Assembly (NCBI GenBank): GCA_000231825.2
Contig: JH720296.1
Coordinates: 620,001 to 684,000, forward strand
DNA from: Tetrahymena elliotti 4EA
Lineage: Eukaryota > Ciliophora > Oligohymenophorea > Hymenostomatida > Tetrahymenidae
DNA: 64,000 bases
Reading direction: 5' to 3'
Every line of letters begins with the position of its first letter. The stretch's first letter is position 1. The notes beneath the pieces are model-generated. The model ran no database searches, had not been told where the DNA came from, and saw only the letters and a list, made by a program, of their open reading frames with translations. Positions 15,001-26,624 of this stretch are shown piece by piece. The translations under genes and the position numbers were made by a program.

Positions 15001-18000
15001 TTTATTTTATATCACAAGAAGTGTAATCTACAATTAAATAAGATTAAAAATAGAAAAACTAAGAAGGAAAGGAGGATTTTTCAAGATTATTCAAGAAATG
15101 GAGAAGAAATAATTAGATTTTAGGAATGAAATTGAGAATGCTGAATTAGAATTTGTTAAAATTAAAGAAACCAAAAAGCAGCATTTAAGAGAATTAAAGG
15201 AGGCAGAAGAGAGATTTTAAGAGCTTAAAAACTAAGAAGAAAGTACTTAATCATTAATTATTCTATATTAGGTTTATTTATCTATTTTTTGATTTATTAG
15301 GTTTTAATTCCCAAGAAAAGAATTTATAGGATCTTATTGCTAAATGCACTTAATTAGAAAACTAGCTCAAATCAATTACTAATTCTATGACCGAAACTGC
15401 TTACAAAATTTCTAAAATCAATAAAAATAGTTGGAATGAAGAGGTAGCTAGCTATTTATATTAAAAACTAAAATACAAATTATTTTATATTTAAAAACAG
15501 ATCAAACCAACTTAATTTGTTTAAATTAAGCAAATGACAGTTTATATTTTGATATTCTTAATTGGCTTACATAGAAATATTCCTGATAAAGTAAATATTT
15601 TTAATATTTTTTAAGTTAATTGAACTTTTTTAAAAAGTATAATGTAAGTATGTAGTAACTTGCTGATGATGTTGTAGATAGTATTGATGAGGTTAATAAA
15701 AATTCTAATAACTTTAATAATATTGATCTTTACAGAGAAAAATTCCAATAAATTATTTCTGATGGCGATGAATTTAAAAATATAATAAATACTTTTAAGG
15801 ACGAGCACATTAAAAGCTAAACTTATGATCTCTTTAAATGCTTGAACAAAGAAGGAGGATCTTAAGATCATGGACATATGATATCTCTAACAGGAAATTT
15901 AAATATTCATCAAAGAGAAATATTAAAATATATAGATTGTATTATTGAAATGTACAGATTAACTCTAGAAGTTAGAAATTTGTAAACAAATTCTATGGAG
16001 GTAAAAGAATTAAAAAAAATATTAATAAAATAAAATATTATTTTAAGCAAAAAGAAAATTTGAGACTACTAAAATTAGAAAGAGAGAAATGCTAAATTGA
16101 GAAAAACTTTGTCAAGCCACGTTAAATTATTAAAGACTATCCTTCTCTCATAGAAAAGATGAAAAAAGATTAGAGAAATTTAATGGTTCATATAGTTTAA
16201 AAAAAGGATGGATAGCAACAATTTAGCAACCATTTAGAAAAGTTTAAGACATAATTTAAGCACATAGTTAATGAAGAAAGTTGCCAACTAATAAATAATT
16301 CATATCTTCAAGAAATATCTATTCAATTAGCTTTATAAGTTACTTTTCTCTTTAAATATCCTTACTATTTCTAAAATAAATTCTCAGAGCTCATCTAAGA
16401 TTGCCTCCAAAAGAGTCAACATTTAAAAAGCATCAAGCTATTCAATGCTCTCTACAATCCTTTATATTATTTCTAAGTTTTCAATTACTAGATACCCCTC
16501 AACTAAGACATCTTAGATAAAATAACTATCACTGATTTCTTATAGTAAAAATATTTTGTTTTAACATTTTTCTTTATTCCTTCAATAAATTTTCTTTAAA
16601 ACACCAAAAAAATAAAACATAAATTTAAAACCCAAAAAAAACATATAAACAAGTAAACTCTATTACCATTCTAGGCTGAAGATATCAAATATTTTTAAGA
16701 AAATTTTAATCAAAAAGAGAATGAATGATTTAGAAATTTTAGAGATTTATGAATTAAATATTTTTTTTTAAATTTAAGTGAAAATGATTTGTATTACTAC
16801 TTCTGGGTGAATGATAAAACTGGGCTTTACTAATAATACTTTAAAAAGAAATATGAGAAGACTATTTTTGTAGAAAGTAATACTCTAGTTGAGAAAGAAT
16901 CTTATTAAAATATAGAAAAAGCACTTTAAGAAGGAGGCTTTTTATTGATGAGAAATATTGATGAGAAAACAATTTAACAAATAATGCCAATAGTTGAGTG
17001 GAAGTATAAAAGAATGATGAAATTACTGAGATATATGATATAAACTAGTGAAAATGAATAGAAATGGTAAAAATAAAACATAGAGCCAAATGTTAACTTA
17101 CTAAATTATGAGTTTTAATGGCATAATTAAGCCTTGTTTGACTTTAATGATAAAACAAGATAATAACCTCTATAGTTTAATGGTAAAGAGGTTACTGTTC
17201 ATAAAAATTTTAGACTTATGTTTATTACAAGCAACACAAATTTCTCCTTTTCTCACACTATCTTTACGAAGATAATTTTACTCTAATGTGAAGTTGAAGA
17301 TGAAATTTAATGGAAACAAGCCATGTTTGATCATGCAATTAACAATTTAAATTTTGAAGCAAAGTAAAACCAAGTTTAAATGAAAATAGATCACTACACT
17401 TCAAAGAGAGATAATATGTCTAAAGTATTTTATATTGATAAAAAAATAAATTAATTTCAATTTACTTTTAATAATAGTTATTTAGTTAGATATCTTCTGG
17501 CTTGGAAAAATGTACTACATGTGAAGATAATGATTTTATGAGAATGCTTATAGATAATTCAGAATAAATTAAAAAATATATTGGAGCTGAGTCTAATGAT
17601 TTGATTAATGTGCCTATTATCAATAGGGGTATAGAGTTTAATATTTTTCATAATCTCTTCATATTATTTTTTTAAAACAAAAGGCCATAGCGATGAAGAA
17701 GTAAATACTCCCAAAAGAATTATAAAAGAATTAGTGTAAGTAGGGGATGCTAAGGGCACAAAAAGTAATTTAATAGAAAAAGTAGAGTTTGAGTAAGAAG
17801 CTGAAGAAGATTAGTAGGAATTAAATACTCAAGAATAAGATAAAAAAATAAATGATTTAATTAATATTGAAATAAATCAAGAATAGGCAGCAGTAGTTAT
17901 ACAAGATGGTTAAGGAAAAATCAAAAGTGATAAAACTCTAGCATTAATTAAAAAGAGTAGAACAATCTAGGCCTTAGATTTAGAATAACCTTAATAAATT

Positions 18001-21000
18001 CAAGGAGATGCACCAACAAAACAAGAAAATAATAATCAAAATTTATTATAAGTACATTAAAAGTCTCAGGGATTAATTGGAATTGGCGGTATAAGAAAAA
18101 GCATGACCATAGGAGCTGATACTTTACAAAACTTGTACATATAAATTAACTTCAACTAGAATTAAGAAAAGCAGAAGAGTTAATATTAAAGGTAATAGAG
18201 TATTGCAAAAAATATGTCAAAGAAAAGAAAGGTCTTATAAGTTTAAACTCAATAGCAAAAAGAAAAAGAAAGTACCTTAAGCCTCCTTTCTTAGAATTAT
18301 TTCTAATTAGATGAAGTTATTCTTTAGAATGGGTGCTTGCAAGAGATTTTAGATTTCCTTTATGCTATTAAGCTAAATTATATTAATTTAGAGAAAGCTC
18401 TTGGAAAAGTGTATTCCTTCTCTGATATTTTTTTCTTTATGATTGTCTAATAAGCTTGTGTAAGATGCAAATAGTCAAAAGTCATCCCTCCCTCATTCTC
18501 TTTACAGCCATCTAAATCTGTAAATAAATATTTGCTTCCTTCTTTTTTATTTTGTGTTAATTTTTATTAAGTTCATTCATTCACCCTTCTTAATATGTAA
18601 AAATAGAAAAAAGCCTTCATAAAGAAGTTTTGTGAAACTGTATTCTATCTCTTGTATTCAAGTTTAGCAGAGGACCATCGTCTTTTATTTAGTTTTTATT
18701 TGAGTATGATGTACTCAAGAGGTACAAAGAATTTTTCTGAAAAAGAATGGAGATTATTTTTGAACTGGTAAATTCCTAAGATTACTTCATAAATAGATAA
18801 TAGCGAAGATCAATTATTGGACTAACTTTTCCAAGAAGAGAATTCCAAGGTTGCAAAAAATAGAAGACAACACCCAGAGAAAAATAATAATAAAATATCT
18901 TTGAAATAGTAATTTTAACAAGACAAAAGTAACTATAACAAGCTCTATACTAAAGTGATGAACTTTTACAAAATGCCTATCAACATTATGGCACCTCTTT
19001 AGCATTACATTTAAGGTAAAAATAAAAATATTTAAAGCAGAATCTAAAATGGTTAAAATATTTTAAAAATTAAATAGAAAAATAAAGTCTTTTAGAGAAA
19101 TTTGTTGAAAGAAAAGATGTTTTTGTTGAAAACAGAGAGCATTCGTAGTCTATAGGTTTAGCTTCAAAAATGATTGACTTAAAAGAAAAATTATCAAAAC
19201 TAAAATTTATAGAGCAAGAAAAGTAAGAAATAGAATAAAGAGGTCGCTTGAGTTCTTAAAGTATTAGTGAAACTCCTAGTGGATCTAAAAGATCAAATAG
19301 TAACAATTTTTCTCTGATTAGCCATGGAGTTGAAGATTCGTTTTACAGAAGCTCAGATGAATCTTCACCAACAAATAAACGAAGTGAATATAACCCTTTA
19401 TTTAAAAAATTCTATGACAGACAAGAATTAAATTCCCCTGTTTTAATTGATGGAGATGAAATAATAGAAAATGAAACTAAAAAATATAACAGCCCATTTA
19501 AAAATTCTAAATCAATTATGAATACATCTCTTTCAAAATAGAGTAAGCTAAGCTCAAAAACATTGATAGGTGAATCTATTAAATCTAAGAATGAAATAAA
19601 TAATAAAAATATGTCTCCACAAGTTGTTATTGAGAAGGTCTCTAAAAAATTAATTCACTTAATGGGAAAAGAGTTGATTGAAAAATTTGTTGAATCTTAA
19701 AATAGTTTTTCATCAAAAATAGGAATTAAGATAACCTTAAATAGCTTAATGGAACAGCCAGATTAATGGTAAAGACTTAAATGAAATTTTTATTTATTTA
19801 TTATTTAAATTTACTTCTTATAATAGGATTGATTTCTTTTAGAAAAGCCTCTCAGATTATGATTTGAAAGAAGATATGATGAAAGAAATTAATGAAGAAA
19901 TAAGATAAGAGTAGTTAAAGAATTCAGGAGAAGGTGCAGAAGAAGGGGCAGATTAAGATATCAATTAAGATGACGAGGAAGATGAAGATGATCAAGAATT
20001 AAAAAAATAAAAGCTTTACTAGAATTATAGTTTTAACTCTATCAAATATTTACCTTATCTCCCTAAAGAGGTTATTTAAGGCTGTTCTAATCTCTAACTG
20101 CTTTTCATTTTCAAGCATTTCAGGTCAGAATTATTGTTTTCAAACATTTTTTTTTAATATTTTAATTTTTTCATAAAAATAGACCTGATTTTCTTCCCTA
20201 AGTAGCAGAGTATATTAGCTAAAAGATATTAAGAAGTTACATAGACTATGACTAGGCTCCTTTCAGCTTAGAAAATCACTGCGAGTAAGACTGGTAAAGA
20301 AGACCAACTATTTTACTGCATGACCAAGTTTAAAATAGAATATATGAAAAATTAGAGCTTCTTTAATCGATTTAAAATCATGAGAATTAATTGCTCAGAA
20401 TAGCATTAGGATACACATCTATGAAAAGCATAATTGATTAAATCAGTAATTTTAATTTTAATTAAAATGATAAATATTTAAATTCACAACAAAAATAAAT
20501 AGATTAAGCTGCTGGAGCTGGAAGATGGATACTATTAGAGGAGATAGAGCAAATGGAAACAAATGATTTAAAATATTTGTTAAAATCTCTTGATCAAGAA
20601 TTGGAAGCTAGTACAACTACTAATTCATTTAGAGTTTGGATAACACATTCATCTACTTTAAGCCGTTAAAACTCTCCATTCTAATTTAAACCTTTTGACT
20701 TTAACAAAAATAGTGAAATTTTATTAGCCTATTACTAAACCTGTTGGAAAATATATTACACTACACCTAAAAATGTACAGTAATCAATGTAGAGATACTA
20801 CTTTAGAAGTATCCATGATTACAGATACAATTTTGATCAGCCTAAAGTACAAAATCCTAAAGGCAAATAGGCTAAAGAATCTGAATAATATATCACAAAA
20901 ATAGTAATTAATTCTTTTAGAAAATGATTTAATTAGTTTTTTGGATTTTGCAATTTTAATTATTTAATAGGAAAAAGAGATAACTTTGAAGAAGAACATG

Positions 21001-24000
21001 ATATACAGCAATGTAATTTAAATGATGAGAAAGCATAATATAAGATAGGGATTGATTCCTTATCCATTTATAGAAACAATAGATGATGGCTTCTTCAACA
21101 ATTAATCTTCTTCATCAGTTGCTTAGCAAATTACTTCTTTAAGCCCTAAATATTTGAACATATTTAGTCTAATCGACTATGCTGATAAAAAAGCTATTTA
21201 GAACACTTATTCAACTCGTCATATTCATATTGATGCAATAACTAAAGAAAAAGAAAATTATAAAACACTTTTTAATAGATTTTAAAATAAATTTAAATTT
21301 AGTTTAGCCTTCTTACATAATTGCTTAGGAAGAAAAAGAGAATAAACAAACAATATTTTAAAGAGCTATGATTCTTAATTGGATTAAAATCCTCGTGAAG
21401 TGTTTGAAACAGATTTAGATTTCTAGTAAGAAATTTAAGCAGTCTTTAATGTTTTGTAATACTACTCCTCAAATCCTAAAGCTTTCCTTACTAAATATTT
21501 CAAGCTAGTATATGGCTACAATAATCCTTACTATATAAGCATGATCCTTCACTTTGTATTCAGTAACATGGAGGGTACTGTCAAGCTACTTGTAAAGGAT
21601 CAATCCTATCTTTTATATGATTTCAACTCAGGAGTTTTTGATTATGTAGAAGAGGGAATCACAAAGGTATTAGCCCTCCAGTTTCCAACTAAATCTGATC
21701 CATTTGATTTATTTTTCTCTAACTTTAATAGTTCTCTGGTACAGGATTATTCTAAAGCTAAATAGTTTATTCGTAAAATAAATATTATAGAAGATGAATG
21801 GCAGTCTAATCCTTTGGTAAAGAGCCTTAAGTATTTAGAGAAAATAAAAAAGATATAACAAATTAAAGATATCCAAAAAGATACAGTTTTAAAGGATTTA
21901 AATTTCAAGAAATAGCAATAAACTAGAGCTTCTGGAGACTTTTAATTTAATTCTGGTCTTTTGTCACCAATAATTCCTCGATCTAACTCTGGACAAATTA
22001 ACTTTTAAAAATCTGATAAACTTTTAAATAGAAGCAAACTAGCAGCAGATCCCATACTAAGTAAGCAAGATAGTGAAAAAGGAGCTGACTGTTCTATTAA
22101 TGAAGATCTCAGAAAGCCATCAATAGCAAATATGCTATCTGAATAATCCTCATAGAAATTTGTGGGCTAGGAATAACAGCAAGGCTCCGAATAAAATCAA
22201 GAAAATAGATTAAGTATTAAAAACTCTTCTCTAAAACTATTTACAAAGAGTTCTTTATTTGGATTATAATTTGGAACTGGAAATTATCCCAAAGATGCTT
22301 AGAGTCCTACATCACCTCCTATTCCAGAGCTGTTACCACATTTCGAAAATAATGAAGATTTGAATTTAGGCCCTCTTCAAAAAAGCATGTCATACAATAT
22401 TTCTTAAAATTAAGATTTCCAATCTTTCCATGAATTAATCAAAAAAATCTCACATCAATAAAAGAGTTTCTTTAAAGTTTACTACAGGAATGTAATGAGC
22501 TCTCATGAAAAGTATAGAGATCTTAAATCAACTTTAGAACTTCTTCTTAAAAATCTTAACTATGAATTCCACTTAAAAGATATTAAATTTTTAAAGTACC
22601 ATTAAAATGTTAAATTCTCATATAAATAACCTGAAGAATATCCTGAGTTTATTAGATAATGGGCTACACCTTAAAAAGAATTAGAAAGCTCAAGTGATTT
22701 AGTTGTCTTTAGATCTAAGTAAAATAAAAATATTCCATATTCATTTGCATTATCTCCAAATCTTAGAAAAAACTCTGAGCTTTTATAATCCCCCAGTAGA
22801 AATTCATTGCAATTTAGCTTTTCTCCTTAAGCTACCCAGAACAGATAGATCAGTTAAATGTCATAATCACCTGTCATGGGAAGTCTCTTTGGATCTCAAG
22901 TGTAATTAATTTAATTTGATTTAAAGAATCTTAAACTGAGTCATTTCAAATAAACAGAACACTTTTACATATTTTTATATTGAATAATATTATTATATTT
23001 ATTTAGGAAATCTTCATTTAGTGAAAAAATAAGATAGTCAAGAAGAGAATCAACTTCAGCTCATATTCTTCAGGAAGAATAAAAAAAGTACATAAAGTAG
23101 TAAGAAAATCAAAAAATCATCAATAGTAGGAGAGAGAGTAGCCTAAAGTTTGATTTAGGAGGAATCAAAAAAGATGCTATTATTTATGATGAAGAAAAGG
23201 ATGGATCAAGCAGTAGCTCAAGCAGTTCAAGTGGATCAAGTTCAGATGAATAAAGCTCAGATGATGTAGATGTTGTTGAAGATATTGAAAGAAATACTTT
23301 TAAAACAACAATTTTAAATGAATGTGTTATTTTGTTTAGATTAATTATGTAAATGAAATCCGACATAAGAAATGTTTTAGATTACATAAGCAACTAATTT
23401 GATTTACAGCCTTTGGGATAGAGAAATTATTTGAAATAGTTAATTAATGATATCCAACAAAATACCATACCTGAAACTTGGAGAAAACTTAGTTTTAAGA
23501 TTTTTTAAAGAAATTTAGCTAACTATCTCTAATAACTCTTTTAGAAAATTCATTACACTTAAATTTTAGTTGAAAGAGGACCAAATTTATAAATTCCAAA
23601 TGTGATTTAAGTCGATAGATTTGTAGACTGTCACACTTTCTTTGGTTCTTATCTCTATAATTATGCAGAAGCAAATAATGTAAATTTTTGAATTCCTTTT
23701 TTTAAGTTCCTCTAATTAGTATTTTTATTTTAAGATTGATATCCATCAGTTGAAATTCGTCCTTTAAAAAACTACATATGCAGAGATTTAAAAGAACACT
23801 TAACCTGAGCATGGCTTTTATATTAAAGGATTGTATATTACAAATGGAACAATAACTAAGGACAATTTGTTTTTAGTGGAAGAAGAAACAAGACAATTCT
23901 AAAGTGAGTTCCCTATTTACATGATCAAAATAGAAAGAAAACTAAAAAACAGATAAGAGATCTACAACGATGTATATAATTACATTTATTTTAAAGAAAA

Positions 24001-24653
24001 TTAAGTTTTATTTTAAAATAGATATCAATCAACTCTGAATAATCAATAGCAATAGAACTTAATGATCCAGATACTCAAATATTAAGGTAGATATTAAATT
24101 TTTACATCTCTTTATTTAATTCTTTTTATTAAATAGATATGACATGGAAAATGAATTTATGTTCTAGTAGCTACATCCTATTGATTTATATAATTATGAT
24201 GGGACATAAATAAATGCTGAAACTTCTAAATTAGAGCAAAATAATATAGCTTCGTTAACAAATGCTATGCAATAAGGGTTGTCAGCAGAAAAGAGAGGTA
24301 GCATTTAGTAATTAAAAAAGAATGTAAAAGGAAAGCAAAGAAACAGCTCACAAAGCCCAACAAAAACTAATGAAAAACAAAAGACTGAAAATGAAAACAA
24401 GGATGATTTCAGCAGTTACAAACAAGCTTAACAAAATTTCAATAGATTAGCACCAAAAGAACTCAAATTTAATGACATTTACTCATAATCAAAATATAAC
24501 TTTGTTATCAAAGTACCTTTCAAGAATCCATGTACTTCTTCATCATATTCTTACATGCAGACAAAATACTACCTATACGTCTATTCACGTAAACCTCAAG
24601 ACTTTTGGGAATTGAAAGGAACCACTCTTTTTGCATAAAAACAAACCTTTTGA
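1..24653 (+). CDS. Giant divergent dynein heavy chain-like protein (5' partial)
   Basis: This is a single intron-dense gene read with TAA/TAG as Gln and TGA as stop; it enters the window already open. Exon 1-296 splices over a 59 bp intron (297-355) in frame into the exon holding Met at 420, so that Met is internal. Typical introns run GTA...TAG/AAG, about 50-65 bp. The dynein plan is recognisable in order: N-terminal tail, linker, AAA1 to AAA4, stalk coiled coil, AAA5, AAA6, and a C-terminal domain ending in FWELKGTTLFAQ, which resembles the canonical dynein end (HWIKRGVALLCQ). Canonical chains are about 4,000-4,700 aa; here the spliced product must be near 7,000 aa because of long Gln/Ser/acidic inserts. 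P-loops of AAA1-AAA4 are degenerate, so motor ATPase activity is doubtful. A DNHD1-like, non-motor role in the axoneme is inference. I followed many but not all splice junctions. Confidence 0.85.
5401..7660 (+). other. Dynein linker (DHC_N2-like) region of the giant gene
   Basis: Spliced exons here form the segment just upstream of AAA1. It opens with a Trp-containing helix (NYEKIWQYTQDW) of the kind that starts dynein linkers. It runs through several short exons to a segment reading FTLQIPIDEGDVSQ shortly before AAA1. In active dyneins the linker is the lever swung by AAA1. Here its presence supports homology to a full dynein heavy chain rather than to an isolated AAA protein. Boundaries are approximate because many introns interrupt it. 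Confidence 0.55.
7929..8492 (+). other. AAA1 module with degenerate Walker A and B
   Basis: The linker-AAA1 junction (FELVPTMNNFIFTENTLRV) aligns with the dynein junction YEYLG...LVITPLTDRCY. The P-loop at 8076-8102 reads GSPSSGKKS where dyneins have GPAGTGKTE. It keeps Gly-Lys but has Lys for the usual Thr, followed by Ser. The Walker B region reads WINLTNFESL where dyneins have CFDEFNR, so the catalytic Asp-Glu pair is missing. The downstream part (PQPSDISFQTMP...ESFRIITF) matches the dynein segment GRSNLPDNLKALFRP. AAA1 is the main hydrolysis site in motor dyneins, so this chain should not be a normal motor. Confidence 0.75.
8556..9995 (+). other. AAA2 module, P-loop eroded
   Basis: The P-loop position (9088-9111) reads GPHSSKKN after a hydrophobic strand VPLIIY. 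The Gly-Lys-Ser/Thr of a working loop is gone. After introns, the Walker B strand DWIVVDGCAE (around 9609-9640) and the sensor region TVVFSLEKLQNISPSS (around 9750-9800) align well with dynein AAA2 (WIVFDGPVD and FEVEDLAVASPATVSR). The arginine finger after the sensor is not conserved; SSFNK replaces TVSR. The fold is recognisable while nucleotide chemistry looks lost. Confidence 0.7.
11050..12160 (+). other. AAA3 module, Walker B kept, P-loop lost
   Basis: The best match is the strand LIFIDDLNLSKE at 11408-11443, nearly identical to the AAA3 signature FFIDDMNMP of dyneins. It is followed after an intron by GISPIGAIRSLVQHDGWF, matching the dynein segment with a conserved Gly-Trp. The expected P-loop (AAYSKPYILLAQQSNGITS, around 11190-11245) has no GxxxxGK[ST]. 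AAA3 is the regulatory nucleotide site in dyneins, and it appears unable to bind ATP by the usual loop. Confidence 0.65.
12230..13870 (+). repeat. Low-complexity acidic/Ser/Gln/Asn insert between AAA3 and AAA4
   Basis: The frame stays open across this stretch, but the protein is dominated by Asp/Ser/Glu runs (DSDSSDSSENSS near 12297), then Asn/Gln/Lys-rich sequence. A second Ser/Asp block sits earlier near 10410-10470 (SNSDSDSDNSS) and a third near 23200-23260 (SSSSSSSGSSSDEQSSDD). Canonical dyneins have nothing comparable here. These inserts explain much of the extra length. They are probably disordered loops on the AAA ring, possibly phosphorylated; that last point is inference. Confidence 0.6.
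14070..14875 (+). other. AAA4 module, P-loop absent
   Basis: The segment LIHLLQSSTQNIYLKSTLSQR aligns with the dynein AAA4 start, where the loop GVGGSGRQS normally stands; here it is replaced by STQNIYLKSTLS and no glycine loop remains. Later landmarks fit: IVIYIKLSSNLLV for the Walker B strand, then DLINHIIEGGEV for the DINNLLNxGEVP helix, and KTHMRFILHYD for the sensor strand. These place the module with good confidence despite low identity. Confidence 0.65.
14930..16520 (+). other. Stalk region (coiled coil CC1, tip, CC2)
   Basis: After AAA4 the protein becomes a long charged helix. Around 15050-15245 it reads as continuous coiled coil rich in Glu/Lys/Gln (for example ELKEAEERFQELKN), as in stalk helix CC1. 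A microtubule-binding tip and a returning helix should follow by 16500, but this part is interrupted by introns and I could not identify conserved tip residues. Whether the tip still binds microtubules cannot be judged by eye. Confidence 0.5.
16700..17440 (+). other. AAA5 module
   Basis: The segment YYYFWVNDKTGLYQQYFKK (from about 16790) corresponds to the dynein AAA5 strand LMIDPQGQANKWIK. IEKALQEGGFLLMRNIDE (around 16912-16965) corresponds to LENAIQFGTPVLLENVGE. VHKNFRLMFITSNTN (around 17200-17245) matches NPNFRLYLTTKLSNPHY. AAA5 does not bind nucleotide in canonical dyneins either. A Lys/Gln/Glu-rich insert follows at 17700-18300. Confidence 0.7.
18290..20935 (+). other. AAA5-AAA6 linker and AAA6 module
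   Basis: EDHRLLFSFYLSMMYSRG (around 18673-18725) matches the conserved dynein helix KDKLIFSFLLTLR that follows AAA5. CSNLQLLFIFKHFRSE (around 20080-20127) matches the LRCLRPDR region of AAA6. AGRWILLEEIEQME (around 20515-20556) matches HWVVLQNCHLA, and SFRVWITHSS (around 20630) matches DFRLWLTSYP. An acidic run of Asp/Glu lies at 19935-20010. The order and spacing of these landmarks are what make the dynein assignment firm. Confidence 0.7.
20990..24653 (+). other. C-terminal domain of the dynein-like protein
   Basis: The segment contains ETWRKLSFKIFQRNL (from about 23480) and DRFVDCHTFFGSYLY (around 23620-23660), which line up with the canonical dynein C-terminal helices (P.LW...Y and FYFTQSFLTGVLQ). 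It ends in a beta-rich tail, YNFVIKVPFKNP then YYLYVYSRKPQDFWELKG. A long Ser/Pro/Gln/Asn-rich insert (about 21880-22440) separates the AAA6 and C-terminal parts. The stop TGA is at 24651-24653. Confidence 0.7.
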
Positions 24654-25475
24654 GTTCAAATAGTTAGTTAATCGATTTAACTTAATCAACTGAAAAAAAT
24701 AATTTTAAATAACCTAATTTTAATTTTCTAAATTAATTTTTATATAAAAGTAAAATTTTATATATAAATTTAAATTAAAAATTGTTAACAAAGTAATCCA
24801 AGCAACTTTTAAACATTTTTGAACTTAATCAATTAAGAATATTACAATTAGATCAGTTGAAAAATAATACATAATTTTTGTTTAATGTAAATGAGCTAAT
24901 AACTGAAGTTATATCTTCTTATAAAATTTTAATTTAATCATTATTAATAAACTATTTAAAACAGATTTACTTTATGATTTATTGTTATTTAGTTAATTTT
25001 ATATTATTTTTTGTCTAAAGTATAATTTAGAAGAAAAAATCTCAAATTAATAACCATTAATAATTTTAAAATTATAAATTTACTCTTTTTTTAATTTTAA
25101 AATAATTTTTTCTCATTAATTTTGAATTTCAGATAAGAAATCTATTTTCAATTAACATTTTTAAAAATTTATTGTTTTAAGTATTCATAATTTGATTTAA
25201 AATCTTTTGATTTCCTAAATATTACTTATTGACTCAATCAAAAATTAGACAAAAAAATAAAATTAAAAATAATAATAGGATGAAAATTTTTTTAATTAAA
25301 ATAATAGTTTAATTATTTTTCAATAGATTAATTATCAAAACATTTTAAGTAAGATATTTTTTTGATAAATGTTGTTTGGGTTATTAGAATGTACTAAAAT
25401 AGGTTAATTTTTTAGAAATTTAAAAGATAAATTTAATAAAAACAAACATATTTGATTGGTTATTTATTTTCAATT
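24654..25475. other. Convergent intergenic spacer
   Basis: This very AT-rich stretch separates the 3' ends of the dynein-like gene and the minus-strand ankyrin gene. I see no further coding exon, RNA gene or repeat here; it presumably holds both 3' UTRs and polyadenylation signals. Confidence 0.5.
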
Positions 25476-26624
25476 TCACAAAAAATCATCATAGTCAGTT
25501 CTTGTTGGTGGGACATATGGTCTCTTTTCTATATTTTTCTTAGCTTAAAAGAAAAGGACAACTCCTACAAATACCATTAAGAAGATAAGGAAAAATATAA
25601 ATAAGGCTCTTCTGTTAGTTTACTTTTTCTTTTCAATAATTTCTTCTTGAATTTACTCATAATTTTCTTCTTCTTTTTTCTTTTACTCTCTCTCTTATTT
25701 TTCAATTCTTCTTTTTTCTTCTTTGACTTATGCCTTTTCTACTTTAATTTCATTCTTTCTCTGCTACTCTTATGCATCTTATAACTTTTTCTTTTCTTCT
25801 TTTTCAGTTTGTAAGTCCTCTGCAGTTTTATTTTATTTATTTTTAACATTTAGATCAAGCCCTAACTTTACACCTGTTTACTTCAATAGCTTTTAAATGC
25901 TTAACCTATTACTAATAACAGCTTGATGAAGACAAGTATTTCCTTTTTCATTTTGCTAATTCATGAAATTCTTTATTGATTCTGCAGAGGAAGGCTTCTC
26001 TTAAATTCTATCCTAAAATATTTAGAACAAAGAATTTATAAAATCACCTAAGCCTGCTTCTACTGCATTATGCAAACAAGTATTATCTTAATCATCTTTT
26101 AACATAATATCAACTTTAGGATTATGAATAAGCCAAATAGCCTTTTCACTGTCACCCTCCTCAATTGAAATCTTAAGAGGAGTACCTAATCCTTTAGAAA
26201 CAATATTAGGATCAGCACCTCTTTTAATAAGCTTATCAATAACATCCTAATTATTTTTATTTGCGCAAGCAATATGGAAAGCAGTTCTTCCATCTTCATA
26301 GTTAAGTGAAAAATTGATATCTATATTCTTTTATTTCAAAAGAAGTTCAACTCCTTCTAAATAACCTAAAGAAGATGCTAAAGCTAGAGGAGTCAATCCA
26401 TCACCATTTTGCAAATTAAGATCAATTAAATTATTTTCATGCTTATCTTCTAATAAAACCTAAAGAGTTTCAAAATCATAATTTTATATAGCTAAATGTA
26501 AAAAGCCTAGCTTTGTTTTGGTGTCTAAGAAGTTTATGTCAATAAGATCTCTTTTAGAACTTAAAAGATCCTTAACCTTCTCAAAATTTTACTTCTTAAC
26601 TTCTTTCAATAAATCCTAAGACAT
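25476..26624 (-). CDS. Ankyrin-repeat protein with C-terminal transmembrane anchor
   Basis: An uninterrupted 382-residue frame runs from ATG at 26624 to TGA at 25476. The first two thirds carry about six ankyrin-type repeats; good examples are DGLTPLALASSLGYLEGVELLL, DGRTAFHIACANKNN and KGNTCLHQAVISNR. A Lys/Glu/Gln-rich helix, probably coiled coil, follows (about residues 270-335). A hydrophobic segment IFFLIFLMVFVGVVLFF sits about 45 residues from the end, leaving a short tail that ends DYDDFL. The layout suggests a tail-anchored membrane protein exposing ankyrin repeats to the cytosol. The partner is unknown and no enzyme domain is seen. It lies convergent with the dynein-like gene and divergent from the K+ channel. 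Confidence 0.88.
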
